Notes: a model not told the origin generated them from the letters alone. A stretch of DNA of 64,000 nucleotides from JAHCHG01 sp965214585 (GCA_965214585.1 OZ243957.1:2046001-2110000), one strand, 5' to 3'; shown: positions 45,084-54,274, counted from the first letter of the stretch. Made by a program: numbers and translations.

Positions 45084-45334
45084 ACAAAAAATCAAACGAA
45101 CAAGCCGAAATCAAACTAAAATTTGCTGATGCGGAAAAAAGATACGAATTTTCCTACACGCAAGGCGAGATTTTTACGGTTGATTTTCCCGAAGAATTAC
45201 GAAAAATTTTGAGATTATTGCCCGTTTCGATTACTCATTCGTTAGTTGAGAAAATCGAAAATTATTTAACCTCGAATACGGTTAATTTTCCTTTTGAAAT
45301 GGAAATTGAAAGAGAAATTCTGCAATTAGTTTGA
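45065..45334 (+). CDS. Small protein overlapping the papain-fold gene, possible immunity partner
   Basis: 89 residues (MELIEINKKSNEQAEIKLKF...). It overlaps the upstream gene by 19 nt in another frame. No family recognised; the gene position and size are those of an immunity protein or small chaperone. The content is mostly beta-forming in the first half, with a helical end. Confidence 0.5.
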   Translation: MELIEINKKSNEQAEIKLKFADAEKRYEFSYTQGEIFTVDFPEELRKILRLLPVSITHSLVEKIENYLTSNTVNFPFEMEIEREILQLV

Positions 45335-45355
45335 ATAAAGAGTTTACAGCAGTTT

Positions 45356-48300
45356 TCAAGTTTTGCGGCGAAGTTCAAAGATCATTTTTCCGTTTTCGCT
45401 TTTTTCCCAAGTAACATCAGCTTCGATCAGATTTGCGCGGGATTTTATATTTGAAAGTCCGCGCCCTTTTTTTGCATTTTCCGCGTCAAAAATTCGTCCG
45501 TCGTTTTCGATTTTAACGACAAAACCCGATTTTGCGGAACTTGTTACGAACATTCGCACAGAGTCGGCTTCGGCGTGGCGGCAGATGTTGTTTAAGACTT
45601 CCTGCGCGATGCGGTAAATCTGCATTTGTTCGCCGGTTGATAATTCGAGATCGTCTTCGGTTTGCTCGTCGCAGACAAATTCGTATTCAAATCTTTCGCT
45701 TTTTGAACCTTCCGCCGCGTGCGTAATTAAAAGCCATTCGAGCGCGGCGGTTAAACCGACATTTTCCAGAACCGACGGACTCAAATCTTCGCAAATTCGG
45801 CGAATTTCTTCGGAAACCGTTTCGATTTCACTGCGAAAAGCGTTTGCTTCCAAATCCGCTTCGCTCGTTTCCGCGACGGGCAATTTGTCGGTCAGAAGCA
45901 TCAATTTTCGCAAATCGGCAAGCGTCTGATCGTGCAAATCTCTGGCAATTCGGCGGCGTTCGCGCTCGGCTTCGTTTGCCAAATCAAGCCGCGCAGTTGA
46001 AAGTTCCTTATTGGTTTGCGCCAGTTCATCGCTCGTTTTAACAATCTGAAAACGCTCGAAAATCGCCCAGATCAGCGCGAGAACGGCGAGAAATAAAAGC
46101 ACCGCGAGCGAAACGGAAGTCCACGGAAAAGGTGCTTCGGCAACCGTAAAATCGAAGGCAAGCGGCTGGCTGAAATCCAAATCCTTGTCGAGTGCGCGGG
46201 CTTTTACCGAATAAACGCCGGGCGGCAGATTTTCCATTAAAAAAACCGCTTCGTTGGAAAATTTCCGTTCGACAATTTTTCCCGACGCATCTTTGAGCAG
46301 AAACGAATATTGAAACTGTTCTGGAAATGTTCGGCTGCTGAGTGCCGTAACTTCAAGCGTCAGAGTATTTTGCGGATAATCGAGGTTTATTCCGCTGGCA
46401 AGTTCGTTTTGCGAATGAAGCCGTTTGCTCAAAATTCTGGTCGGAATCAGCAAAGGTTTTGAATTGTTCGGCTGATATTTCGCCGTTCCGCGATTCGTGC
46501 CGATCAATAAAGACCCGGTTTCGCCTTTTTCGCGCAAAGGCAGAACGGCGAAAATATTCTGCGACGGCAAACCTTGTTCGACATCCATTTTTGAACCGAG
46601 CCAGCCAAATTCATTATCAAATTTATACTGAAAAACGCCGTTCTCCGTTGCCGCCCAAGTTTTTTTATCGCCCGCGAAAACGTCGCGCACGGCAATTTCA
46701 TCGCCGATCAGACTAAGTTTTCCGTTTTGATACAAATAAAGTCCGCGTCCCGTCGCAATCCAGATTCCTTTTTCCAAGTTTCCGCTGATCGCCCAAATTC
46801 CCGCACCGCGCAGCGGCTCAAAAGCCGTTTCGGTTGAAATTTTTTCGCCGTCGTAAAATAAAACGCCCGCGTCAACCGTTCCGATCCAAAGCCGCGAATC
46901 ATTTTCAGCGTAAAGACATTTTATAAATTGGAGCGATGAATTTTGCGGAAACATCCGGTTTCGGCTTTCGTTTCCGATCTGCTCAAGACCTTTTCCGAAA
47001 ACCGCCAAGTAAGTTTTTCCGCGAAAATGTTTAACCGCGCGAACTCCGTCCGTGATTTTTTCGTTAATCAAATCCGAATCGCCGAAAAATCCCGCTTGCG
47101 AACCGACGAGCAAGTTTCCTTCGGCATCTTCATTGACGGAAAAAATCGGCGCAAGCGGAACATTTTCAACAACTTGCCAACGCCCGAAGGTTTCATCGTA
47201 AACGAACAACCCGCGATTTGTTCCGGCGTAAATTTTGCCGTTTTTGCTTTGAAAAAATGTGCGGACAAAATTGCTGTTCGCGTCGTCGGAAATCTTTTCG
47301 TTAAACGGACTTTTTGCGTCAAAACGCGAAATTCCTTTGTCCGTTCCGAACCAGACGACGTTTTCGCGGTCAATAAAGATCGTATAAATATTGTTCGAGC
47401 GCAAACCGCCCGCCGTATTTTCAAATGTGAAATGCTCCGCGACTTCCAAACCGTGAAACAAATACGCGCCTTTTTCCTGCGTTCCAACCCAGAGATTTCC
47501 GTCCGAATCGGCTTTGAGCGATAACACATTTCCTGTCAAAACGTCTGATTTTTCGGGACTTGCCAAGTTTTCCGCCGAATAAATTCCGCTTGTATCATAC
47601 CTTGCCGGAGTTCCGAAATTGATTTTTGCGTCGCCGCCGATTTCGAGCGCGTTGATGAAATACGGGCGCGGTTCGGACAAAATCGGCTTTAATTCGCCGT
47701 CTTCAAAAAGCATCAAACCGCGACTCAAAGTTCCGGCGATTACCGCGCCGTTTTTCTCGGCGAGGCTCGTAAACTTCAGAAAATTTTCTCCATCTCCACC
47801 GAGAAGCGGCGCGTTTGGAAAACTGTTTACTGTTTCGGAATTTTCGCCCGTTTTGCCGATCTCAAAAATGATTCCGTTTTCGGTCGCTAAAATTACGCGC
47901 TCGTCTTTAGTAATTAAAATTTCCGTAATCGTCTTGTCGGCAGTTTCTTTTACCGGCGAAAAATTTCCGTCCGCAAATTTATACGCGCCCGAATTTGCGC
48001 CGATCCAGAGCGTTTTGTTCTTATCAAACTTGAGCGCGAAAATTTTCTCGCCCGACAAACCTTCGACGGCAACCGTCTGCACGCGCCGCCCGTCGTATTT
48101 CGCCAAACCGGAATCAGTTCCGAACCAAATCACGCCTTCCGCGTCCTGCGTGATCGCGCGAACTCTGTCCGACGGCAAGCCGTGAAAAAGGCTGATCGCG
48201 CCCCATTGATGCAGATTCAGGTTTGAAAGTTTTGTTTCTTCGGCGACTTCTTCGCTGTCCGTGAGGTTTTGCGAATTGGTTGAAAATTGAAAAGCGAAAA

Positions 48301-48370
48301 TCAGACACAAAAACAGAAAAACTAATTTTCCGCATTTTTGTTTCGCATCACTTTTGCCTATTCTAAACAT
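45356..48370 (-). CDS. Periplasmic propeller sensor histidine kinase (NarX/HisKA_3 type)
   Basis: 1004 residues. A signal region (~1-32) is followed by two-component-regulator propeller repeats (VIWFGTDSGLAKYDG, LWVGTQEKGAYLF, VVWFGTDKGISRFD) to ~660, a Y_Y_Y-type domain, a transmembrane helix (~755-775), a short coiled coil and HisKA_3 with His813 (RRRIARDLHDQTLADLRKL). A degenerate HATPase ends the protein (NDGRIFD, GRGLSNI). The LuxR-type response regulator gene lies just upstream on the same strand. Such sensors often respond to carbohydrates; the ligand here is unknown. Confidence 0.9.
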   Translation of the reverse strand: MFRIGKSDAKQKCGKLVFLFLCLIFAFQFSTNSQNLTDSEEVAEETKLSNLNLHQWGAISLFHGLPSDRVRAITQDAEGVIWFGTDSGLAKYDGRRVQTVAVEGLSGEKIFALKFDKNKTLWIGANSGAYKFADGNFSPVKETADKTITEILITKDERVILATENGIIFEIGKTGENSETVNSFPNAPLLGGDGENFLKFTSLAEKNGAVIAGTLSRGLMLFEDGELKPILSEPRPYFINALEIGGDAKINFGTPARYDTSGIYSAENLASPEKSDVLTGNVLSLKADSDGNLWVGTQEKGAYLFHGLEVAEHFTFENTAGGLRSNNIYTIFIDRENVVWFGTDKGISRFDAKSPFNEKISDDANSNFVRTFFQSKNGKIYAGTNRGLFVYDETFGRWQVVENVPLAPIFSVNEDAEGNLLVGSQAGFFGDSDLINEKITDGVRAVKHFRGKTYLAVFGKGLEQIGNESRNRMFPQNSSLQFIKCLYAENDSRLWIGTVDAGVLFYDGEKISTETAFEPLRGAGIWAISGNLEKGIWIATGRGLYLYQNGKLSLIGDEIAVRDVFAGDKKTWAATENGVFQYKFDNEFGWLGSKMDVEQGLPSQNIFAVLPLREKGETGSLLIGTNRGTAKYQPNNSKPLLIPTRILSKRLHSQNELASGINLDYPQNTLTLEVTALSSRTFPEQFQYSFLLKDASGKIVERKFSNEAVFLMENLPPGVYSVKARALDKDLDFSQPLAFDFTVAEAPFPWTSVSLAVLLFLAVLALIWAIFERFQIVKTSDELAQTNKELSTARLDLANEAERERRRIARDLHDQTLADLRKLMLLTDKLPVAETSEADLEANAFRSEIETVSEEIRRICEDLSPSVLENVGLTAALEWLLITHAAEGSKSERFEYEFVCDEQTEDDLELSTGEQMQIYRIAQEVLNNICRHAEADSVRMFVTSSAKSGFVVKIENDGRIFDAENAKKGRGLSNIKSRANLIEADVTWEKSENGKMIFELRRKT

Positions 48371-48387
48371 TTAAAATTATTCAGATG

Positions 48388-48525
48388 AGGCGGAAACCCG
48401 ACAGTTATGGAGGGTGCTGTTTGATTAGAAAAAATGTCGGCTACAAAAAAATTGTCGAGAATACTGTTTATTTATGAACTTTCGATTAATATACAGCACC
48501 CTCCATAGCTGTCGGGTTTCCGCCT
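48388..48525. repeat. 138-bp MITE-like element, family member 1 (33-nt inverted repeats)
   Basis: AGGCGGAAACCCGACAGTTA to GGGTGCTGT on the left; the right arm is complementary with one difference. It lies between the response regulator and the kinase it is thought to serve. A second copy with the same arms is at 61330-61466. Confidence 0.92.
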
Positions 48526-48533
48526 GTGTTATT

Positions 48534-49283
48534 TTACTTTTCCGCTTGAAAGCGCACTTTGTCGCGTTCTATCCATTTGGCTAATTCGCGTTCGGATTTG
48601 TCGAGTTCATCGCTGTTTATCAAGCCGCGCCGGATCGCTTCAAAAAATGCGCGGGTGCGGACGTTATATGCTAATTTGTCGTAAGTTTCGTCAATCGTGC
48701 CTTCGGAACTGTCGGCGAATAATTTTTCGTAGAGATTTGTCAGACGGCTTTCCACGCCGCGCTGTGAAAGGCTGCATTTTCTGGCAATCGCCCAATTTGA
48801 CAGACCGAGCGCGAGAAAGCGCAACGCTTCGGCTTCAAATTCGGTCAGAAGCGGACGCTTGAACGAATCCTTAAACGCCGGATCAATCATATCCGCGCCG
48901 TCTTCCAGAACGGTTGCGACAAAACGCAAAAAGCGCGATTCTGGATTATTTTTGTGTATAAAACCGTAAGCCGGCGCGGGTTCGACGGTGCGGACGATTT
49001 TGCGGATTTCGTTGATGTAAATTTCGTGCGGAAACTGCGTCCAGAAAATTATTCTCGCTTCGGGAAATTCGCGCCAGATCGCCCGCGCCGCTTTTACGCC
49101 GGACATTTTCGGCATCTGAATATCGAGAATCGCTAAAACGGGTTTATTTTCCAAAACCGACTCGATTGCCTTTTCACCGTCGGCAACTTCCAAAACCGGC
49201 GCGTGTTCGGGAAATTCGCGGCTCAAAAGTTCGCTCACATAGCCGCGCTGCGCCGAATTGTCTTCTGCAATAAGAATTGACAT
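48534..49283 (-). CDS. NarL/FixJ-type response regulator
   Basis: 249 residues. The receiver has Glu-Asp at 7-8 (LIAEDNS) and phosphoacceptor Asp54 (LAILDIQMPKMSG). A LuxR-type HTH follows (LTEFEAEALRFLALGLSNWAIA...RGVESRLTNLYEKL). The C-terminal tail is longer than usual, a basic helix after ~215. It is upstream of and collinear with the propeller kinase; a MITE separates them. Confidence 0.9.
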   Translation of the reverse strand: MSILIAEDNSAQRGYVSELLSREFPEHAPVLEVADGEKAIESVLENKPVLAILDIQMPKMSGVKAARAIWREFPEARIIFWTQFPHEIYINEIRKIVRTVEPAPAYGFIHKNNPESRFLRFVATVLEDGADMIDPAFKDSFKRPLLTEFEAEALRFLALGLSNWAIARKCSLSQRGVESRLTNLYEKLFADSSEGTIDETYDKLAYNVRTRAFFEAIRRGLINSDELDKSERELAKWIERDKVRFQAEK

Positions 49284-49368
49284 AAGTTTTTTTGATAAAC
49301 AATTTATCGGCTTTTAGATTATATTTTAATTCTCAAGCAATCAACGTGGTTTGCCACATTGTTTCGGG

Positions 49369-49471
49369 ATGGTTTTTGGTTTTTGGTTTTTGTTTTTTGC
49401 TTATTATTTCTTTGAAAATATACCTGCAAAATTAAAATAACAAACCCCAAAAACCAAAGACCAAAAACCAT
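49369..49471. repeat. Word-repeat hairpin (GGTTTTTGG words)
   Basis: ATGGTTTTTGGTTTTTGGTT on the left, CCAAAAACCAAAGACCAAAA and CCAT on the right. It ends 6 nt before the stop of the zinc-ribbon gene on the minus strand. Confidence 0.75.
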
Positions 49472-49476
49472 TTTTT

Positions 49477-50370
49477 TCATTTCACATAATAAATTTTCAA
49501 ATCTTTTTCGCCCGTGATTTTCCATTCGCCGCCGATTTTTTCAAGTTTTAACTGTGTCTGAACTTTTCCTTCGGAATTTTTTTCAACGCTTGAGAAATTC
49601 CATTGTTTGTCAAAAACCGCCGTCGCTTTTTCGCCGGTTTCGTCGGGAGTTACGCGAATATTGCCGAAGTTCATTTTGATCGAATCGTAAACCGAGAACG
49701 CTCTCTGTTTATCGCGCCGGACAAAATCGAGGCTCGCATTTTTCTTGTTGTAAAACTCGACGGTTTTTGCGTAATTGTTCATATAAGAATTGAGATCGAG
49801 CGATTCAGCGGCGTTTTTCCAAGTCAAAACTCGCGCCGAAACGTCCTTTTCTACTTGTTCCGCATCAAAATCCGGCGCGGGCGTTGAAATCGGTTCGGCA
49901 GTCGGAGTAGCTTTCGGAGTTGCTTTTTTCGCCGCCGTCGGTAAAGGAGCAACAGTTTCATCATTTTTCGCGTTATTTGTAATGACAGATTTATTTGAGT
50001 TTGTATTTTGAACAATTTCCGCATCTTCCTCTGCATCATTTTCGCCGAGATAAAACCACGCGCCGATTGCTCCGGCGAAAATCAGAAGCATTGTCAAAAC
50101 TGTTGCCAAAACTGCAATCAAAGTTTTTGAACTTTTCGGTTCAGAGGCGGGTTCGGAAACATTCTGCAAACTTTCCGTCGGTGGATTTTGAATGTCAATC
50201 CGCATTTTGTCCAGATTTTTGTTGGTCGTATAACGCTCCGGGTTTGGTAAAACCACCGTCGGCGTTTCCGTATTCGCGTCTTGTGCAGAAATAAGATTTT
50301 CGCCGTCTTGCAAGCAGAATTGCAAAGTATCATCGGTATATGTCGTTCGGCATTGCGGGCAGATTTTCAT
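49477..50370 (-). CDS. Zinc-ribbon, single-TM protein with an NTF2-like C-terminal domain
   Basis: 297 residues. An N-terminal zinc ribbon (CPQCRTTYTDDTLQFCLQDG), a variable linker, a TM helix (~85-110), a Lys/Thr/Pro-rich stretch and a C-terminal ~110-residue SnoaL/NTF2-like domain (LNSYMNNYAKTVEFYNKK... WKITGEKDLKIY). The layout parallels the SH3 protein at 32736. Function unknown; envelope sensing is a guess. Confidence 0.75.
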   Translation of the reverse strand: MKICPQCRTTYTDDTLQFCLQDGENLISAQDANTETPTVVLPNPERYTTNKNLDKMRIDIQNPPTESLQNVSEPASEPKSSKTLIAVLATVLTMLLIFAGAIGAWFYLGENDAEEDAEIVQNTNSNKSVITNNAKNDETVAPLPTAAKKATPKATPTAEPISTPAPDFDAEQVEKDVSARVLTWKNAAESLDLNSYMNNYAKTVEFYNKKNASLDFVRRDKQRAFSVYDSIKMNFGNIRVTPDETGEKATAVFDKQWNFSSVEKNSEGKVQTQLKLEKIGGEWKITGEKDLKIYYVK

Positions 50371-50441
50371 AATTTTTTATTGTTTAAACGGAAATTTACA
50401 ATATAAAGTCATTATGTTGATTTATATTTATTTTATCAATA

Positions 50442-50774
50442 TTAATCACGATAGTCCTCATAATTTCTAATATATTCAAGAACGGATTGTGCAACCGTAT
50501 GTGGATTAATGTTCTTTTCAATGCAATAATTTGAAGCAAACCACTTTGTAACGGTTTTATTGCCCCTGCTCGAATTACAACTTCCGCAGCAAATGGCAAC
50601 AGTAGCCGAATTATTCCAAGGCGGCAGATGATTAAGATGCTCTATTGTCGCCCAATCTCCGCGCCAAACCTTCTTATTAGGTTTAAACATCTCTTTATGG
50701 CAGTAAATACACTTTTTATCTCGTTTCCTAATTGCCTCTAACTCATTTTCAGGTAGTCCGTATTGATTGCTCAT
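50442..50774 (-). CDS. HNH endonuclease-like protein
   Basis: 110 residues. CIYCHKEM and CCGSCNSSRGNK provide a four-Cys zinc site around the HNH core (ATIEHLNHLPPWNN). Small HNH proteins of this type are found near prophages and defence genes or as single genes. The gene is AT-rich relative to neighbours, suggesting acquisition. No obvious partner gene. Confidence 0.8.
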   Translation of the reverse strand: MSNQYGLPENELEAIRKRDKKCIYCHKEMFKPNKKVWRGDWATIEHLNHLPPWNNSATVAICCGSCNSSRGNKTVTKWFASNYCIEKNINPHTVAQSVLEYIRNYEDYRD

Positions 50775-50895
50775 TTTTGTATATGTATGTAGATTTCAAT
50801 CGACATAATTGTTGTTCCAAACAAATTCTAAAATTTACTTTTCGCAAAACTATATTTATACTTTCACAGATACATTCTATCAAACAGGAAATTAT

Positions 50896-51546
50896 ATGAA
50901 GTTTACCAAAAAAATTACAATTTTCGGATTTATTTTAATCATTGGCTTAATAAATTTCGCCTGCGCTTCTGACACAACGACGGAAACGGGCGGTTTGCCG
51001 CAAGCCTACAAAAGTTTCTATGAAGCGGTAAAAAGCAAAAATTCCGAAGAAATCAAAAAGCGTCTTTCTAAAGGAACGCTCGAATTGGCGGAATTTGCCG
51101 CAATGCAGCAAAAGAAAACCGTCGAAAAAGTGATCGAAAACGGTTTTACGGCGACGACGATGAGCGACACTCTGCCGAAAATGCGCGACGAACGGGTTAA
51201 TGAAAATTTCGGCTCGCTCGAAGTTTTCAATCAGCGCGACAACAGATGGGAAGACGTGCCGTTTATCAAGGAAGACGGAAAATGGAAAATCGCTATGGGC
51301 GAACTTTTCAGCGGAACTTTCAAATCGCCGGGCAAATCGCAAGCCGCGCTCGAACAGGAAAATTCCAATTCAGCGGGAAACAATCTTGTTCCGCTAAACG
51401 GCAATATCAGCACCAATTCGGAAAATCCGGCGGTGGGAAACAGCAACGTCAATGTCGTCGTGATTGACACGAATTCCGACACGAACTCTAAAGTTACGCC
51501 CAAAGACAAAATGCCGATTGAAAAACCGTCGGAAAATAAACCGTAA
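50896..51546 (+). CDS. Lipoprotein with NTF2-like domain and Asn/Ser-rich tail
   Basis: 216 residues from ATG 50896, CAGGAA 5 nt upstream. Signal sequence with lipobox INFACAS. The central part (LPQAYKSFYEAVKSKN...DGKWKIAMGEL) is an NTF2-like or DUF4878-type fold, and the C-terminal ~60 residues are low-complexity. Function unknown. The next gene starts 3 nt after its stop. Confidence 0.65.
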   Translation: MKFTKKITIFGFILIIGLINFACASDTTTETGGLPQAYKSFYEAVKSKNSEEIKKRLSKGTLELAEFAAMQQKKTVEKVIENGFTATTMSDTLPKMRDERVNENFGSLEVFNQRDNRWEDVPFIKEDGKWKIAMGELFSGTFKSPGKSQAALEQENSNSAGNNLVPLNGNISTNSENPAVGNSNVNVVVIDTNSDTNSKVTPKDKMPIEKPSENKP

Positions 51547-51549
51547 AAA

Positions 51550-51879
51550 ATGATTAATGCGGAACAAATCAAGGAAATTACAGCGACTTATAAAAAACAC
51601 GGCTGGAAAATAAGTCGTGTTTTGCTTTCCGAACGGCTCAGGGAAAAACTCTCGGCGGAAGCGGAAAATCTTTTCGCCGATGCGGAGATCGTTTCGTCGG
51701 AAATTGATGCGGTGTGGTTTACGCGCAAGTCTGGAAATGACCGCGCGGCTTGGGAAATTCGCCGTTTGAGCGAAAATCCTTTCGCGCTTTTTGAAAGTTT
51801 CCCGCTAGATGAAGACGAAAAAATTATCAAAAAAAAGCGTAAAGAGATGGAAACCCGCTTGCAAAATAAAACGTCATAA
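51550..51879 (+). CDS. Small uncharacterised protein
   Basis: 109 residues, start 3 nt after the lipoprotein stop, so co-transcribed. MINAEQIKEITATYKKHGW, then a charged middle and a basic end (KIIKKKRKEMETRLQ). Cytoplasmic. I do not recognise a family with confidence. Confidence 0.55.
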   Translation: MINAEQIKEITATYKKHGWKISRVLLSERLREKLSAEAENLFADAEIVSSEIDAVWFTRKSGNDRAAWEIRRLSENPFALFESFPLDEDEKIIKKKRKEMETRLQNKTS

Positions 51880-51938
51880 GATATATCATAATTTGCATTA
51901 AGCCGATCTTAGTGCTTTTTGCAAATTTGGTTTTTATA

Positions 51939-52556
51939 ATGATAATAAAAAATTTTGGAGCGCGAGTCGTTAATGCCTGGAAAGATTTGCGCCCGATGAC
52001 AAAAAAATTACTGGCAAACGCGCTGAATTCACGCCGCGAAAATTCGTCCGTTAGTTCCAGAAAGAAGTTTTCCTACGACAAACAGACCGAATGGGAAGTC
52101 AGCGGTTTGCTGACGGTTCTCGATGAGCAGATCGGCAATGAGAAAATCAGAAAAAATGCGGAAAAGTTAAGCGAAATAAAAGATTTGGCGAAAACCTGCG
52201 AGCAGGTTTTGGAAGCCAAGATCGAATCAGCCGAAGTTTTTATACAACTTGCCGAACGCGCCCTGTTTCGCAACGATTTTGATAAAATTGACGAACTCGC
52301 AGACATTCTGCTTGAAAGATTTCCGGCAAGCGAAATAGCCGAAATAATTCGTCAAACAGATATGTCGCAAATCCGCGCCATCGGCTTTGAAACGCTCGTT
52401 TTGCTTGATATTGCCGCACTTCTGCCGCTTTTTGAAGACCCGCTTTACAGCGAGATCGCGCAAATCTCAATCGAACAAAAAGCCTTTGAATTTGACGACC
52501 CGGAAGCACAGATGTTTCTCGAAGGATTCGATTTTGATTTGATGCCGGATTTTTAA
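51939..52556 (+). CDS. Uncharacterised acidic protein
   Basis: 205 residues from ATG 51939. A basic N-terminus (MIIKNFGARVVNAWKDLRP) gives way to an acidic helical region and ends QMFLEGFDFDLMPDF. No family recognised. The start is uncertain (GTG at 51912 also possible). It is separate from the preceding pair by about 60 nt. Confidence 0.5.
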   Translation: MIIKNFGARVVNAWKDLRPMTKKLLANALNSRRENSSVSSRKKFSYDKQTEWEVSGLLTVLDEQIGNEKIRKNAEKLSEIKDLAKTCEQVLEAKIESAEVFIQLAERALFRNDFDKIDELADILLERFPASEIAEIIRQTDMSQIRAIGFETLVLLDIAALLPLFEDPLYSEIAQISIEQKAFEFDDPEAQMFLEGFDFDLMPDF

Positions 52557-52683
52557 AAAGGAATTTTAACCGTATAGAAACATAAAATCAGGTTATTCTG
52601 AAGCATTTTCTAAAACTCGAATTAATTGCTGCATTTCTTAGCTTTCCTATATATTCTATATATCTATGTGGTTAAAAAAATTC

Positions 52684-53448
52684 TTATTTTTCATAAATTC
52701 TTCCAGAAAGCCAAAACTGCCCGCTGACGATTCCGCCGATTTTCGGTTCATCCGAAAGCAAATTCGCGTCAGCGACGACATCAACTTCTCCGCCGAGAGT
52801 TTCAACTAAAAAATGATAAAAATTTTCCTGTGTCAATTGATTGGTCTTCAATTGAAATTCTTTTATTTCGCCCGCAAAAATCGCAATCGGACGCACGATA
52901 CTCAAATCGCCCTCATCGTCTTCGTTAAATGTAAAAAGTCCGCTTGGAATAAAAGATTTCGCCGCCATTTTCATTTCATCTTGCTGCGAAGCGAAATAAT
53001 CTTCTTCCGTTTCAAAAACCTTAAAATCATTTGACGCAAACGCCGTTAGTTGAATTTCTTTTATTTCGGGCAATTCGAGATTTTCAATCGTCCGAAAATC
53101 CGGCACGTCGAAAACAAACGGATATTCGCCCGAAATTTCAACATCTTTGCCAGTCGGATTCGCCCAAGCGTGAAAACCGCCGTCGAGTTCGGAAGAATCG
53201 CGCTCGATAATTTGCGTCAACCCGACTTTGCGGCGGCTTCGTCCCGCAAAATGCGGATTAAAACCGACGAGTTCCTGTTCGAGATTGCCTTGCAGATAAA
53301 TTTCCGCGCCCGATTCGTCGGCGAATTTCAAATAGAAACCGCGCGGGCATTTGATCGGAACGAGTTCCTGTTCGGTCATCGTTTCGATCAGGGAATTAAC
53401 GTCCTGCTCGCTTCGCACCGGAAAACCGATGTCTGATAAATTGCTCAT
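52684..53448 (-). CDS. Uncharacterised protein coupled to a PLA2-like gene
   Basis: 254 residues. Beta-rich, without signal peptide (MSNLSDIGFPVRSEQDVN...). The start overlaps the stop of the PLA2-like gene by 4 bases (ATGA). No family recognised. Its coupling suggests a linked, possibly modifying or inhibiting role, but that is only context. Confidence 0.55.
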   Translation of the reverse strand: MSNLSDIGFPVRSEQDVNSLIETMTEQELVPIKCPRGFYLKFADESGAEIYLQGNLEQELVGFNPHFAGRSRRKVGLTQIIERDSSELDGGFHAWANPTGKDVEISGEYPFVFDVPDFRTIENLELPEIKEIQLTAFASNDFKVFETEEDYFASQQDEMKMAAKSFIPSGLFTFNEDDEGDLSIVRPIAIFAGEIKEFQLKTNQLTQENFYHFLVETLGGEVDVVADANLLSDEPKIGGIVSGQFWLSGRIYEK

Positions 53449-53876
53449 AAATTCCGTGTCTGTTTGTTTTTTTCGTCTTTTTCGGCAGTTTCTGCGTTAG
53501 TTTTCGTTTTCTTCACCTTATTTTTTCCGAAACCCCAGCGAAACGGAGTCGGCAGCCACGAAACGCCGCCGATTCTCACGCCGACAAACATCACGGGCGC
53601 GATTATTTTATGATGAAAACCTTTTTTCGCTTTAACGCATTTGTATAATTTTTTGTCCGCTTGCCAACGCTCTTTCGATGTTCCGCCGAGATAATAAGTT
53701 CTGTCGTGTTCAACACAGCAATCCGCATAATCGCAATCGGGAAAAAACGTGCAGTTGTCGCTTTTGTATTCGGCGGGAATTTTTTTCGCATCATTCGCCG
53801 GAGTCCGGTTTGTCTGAGCAAATAAGCCGACTGAAAACAAAACTATAACGAAAAAAAGCGCGATTATTCTTTTCAT
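53445..53876 (-). CDS. Secreted phospholipase A2-like protein
   Basis: 143 residues with a signal peptide (~1-20). DYADCCVEHDRTYYLGG carries the PLA2 catalytic His57-Asp58 in a CCxxHD context, with additional Cys42, Cys48 and Cys80. The calcium loop seen in animal PLA2s is not obvious. Bacterial PLA2-like domains of this short type are poorly studied. The C-terminus is Lys/Asn-rich. Confidence 0.65.
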   Translation of the reverse strand: MKRIIALFFVIVLFSVGLFAQTNRTPANDAKKIPAEYKSDNCTFFPDCDYADCCVEHDRTYYLGGTSKERWQADKKLYKCVKAKKGFHHKIIAPVMFVGVRIGGVSWLPTPFRWGFGKNKVKKTKTNAETAEKDEKNKQTRNL

Positions 53877-54274
53877 AAATTTGATTCGCTAAACAGATTC
53901 GGATAATTTATTAAGCGTATTAATCAGGATTAAGAACTCAAAAAAATAATTTCTAAGCAGGTTAGAAAATATTTTTAAGTATAATCGGTAATTTTTACTT
54001 CAATCTTTAACCCAACAAAATAATGGAAAATTGAAAATTGGTAAGTAATCAAAAGATAAATTCTCAATTCTCAACTCTCAATTTTCAATTATTTTGTGAG
54101 TTTTCTTGATTCAAATCATTACCCTTGATTACTTTTACTCACCTGCTTATTTGATAGTTTTTTATTTGCGTAAATTAACAACTGATTTATCTATCATTTA
54201 TCAAATATCAATTATTTCATAAGTTTAAAACTTAAAATGGAATTCGCAAAAAATAAAAAAACCTCAACAGCATA
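53877..54274. other. 398-base intergenic region occupied by repeat structures
   Basis: No gene seen. It contains the composite palindrome described at 53954-54165 and, after it, AT-rich sequence up to the glyA stop. Confidence 0.6.
53954..54165. repeat. Composite palindrome, second copy of the element at 6905-7115
   Basis: Ends TAAGCAGGT (53954) and ACCTGCTTA (54142-54150) are inverted repeats. The 33-base block at 54124-54156 matches 7061-7093. The middle (54017-54095) is a word-repeat hairpin: AAAATAATGGAAAATTG and onward against CTCAATTTTCAATTATTTT. The two copies share ends but hold different central hairpins. Confidence 0.7.
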
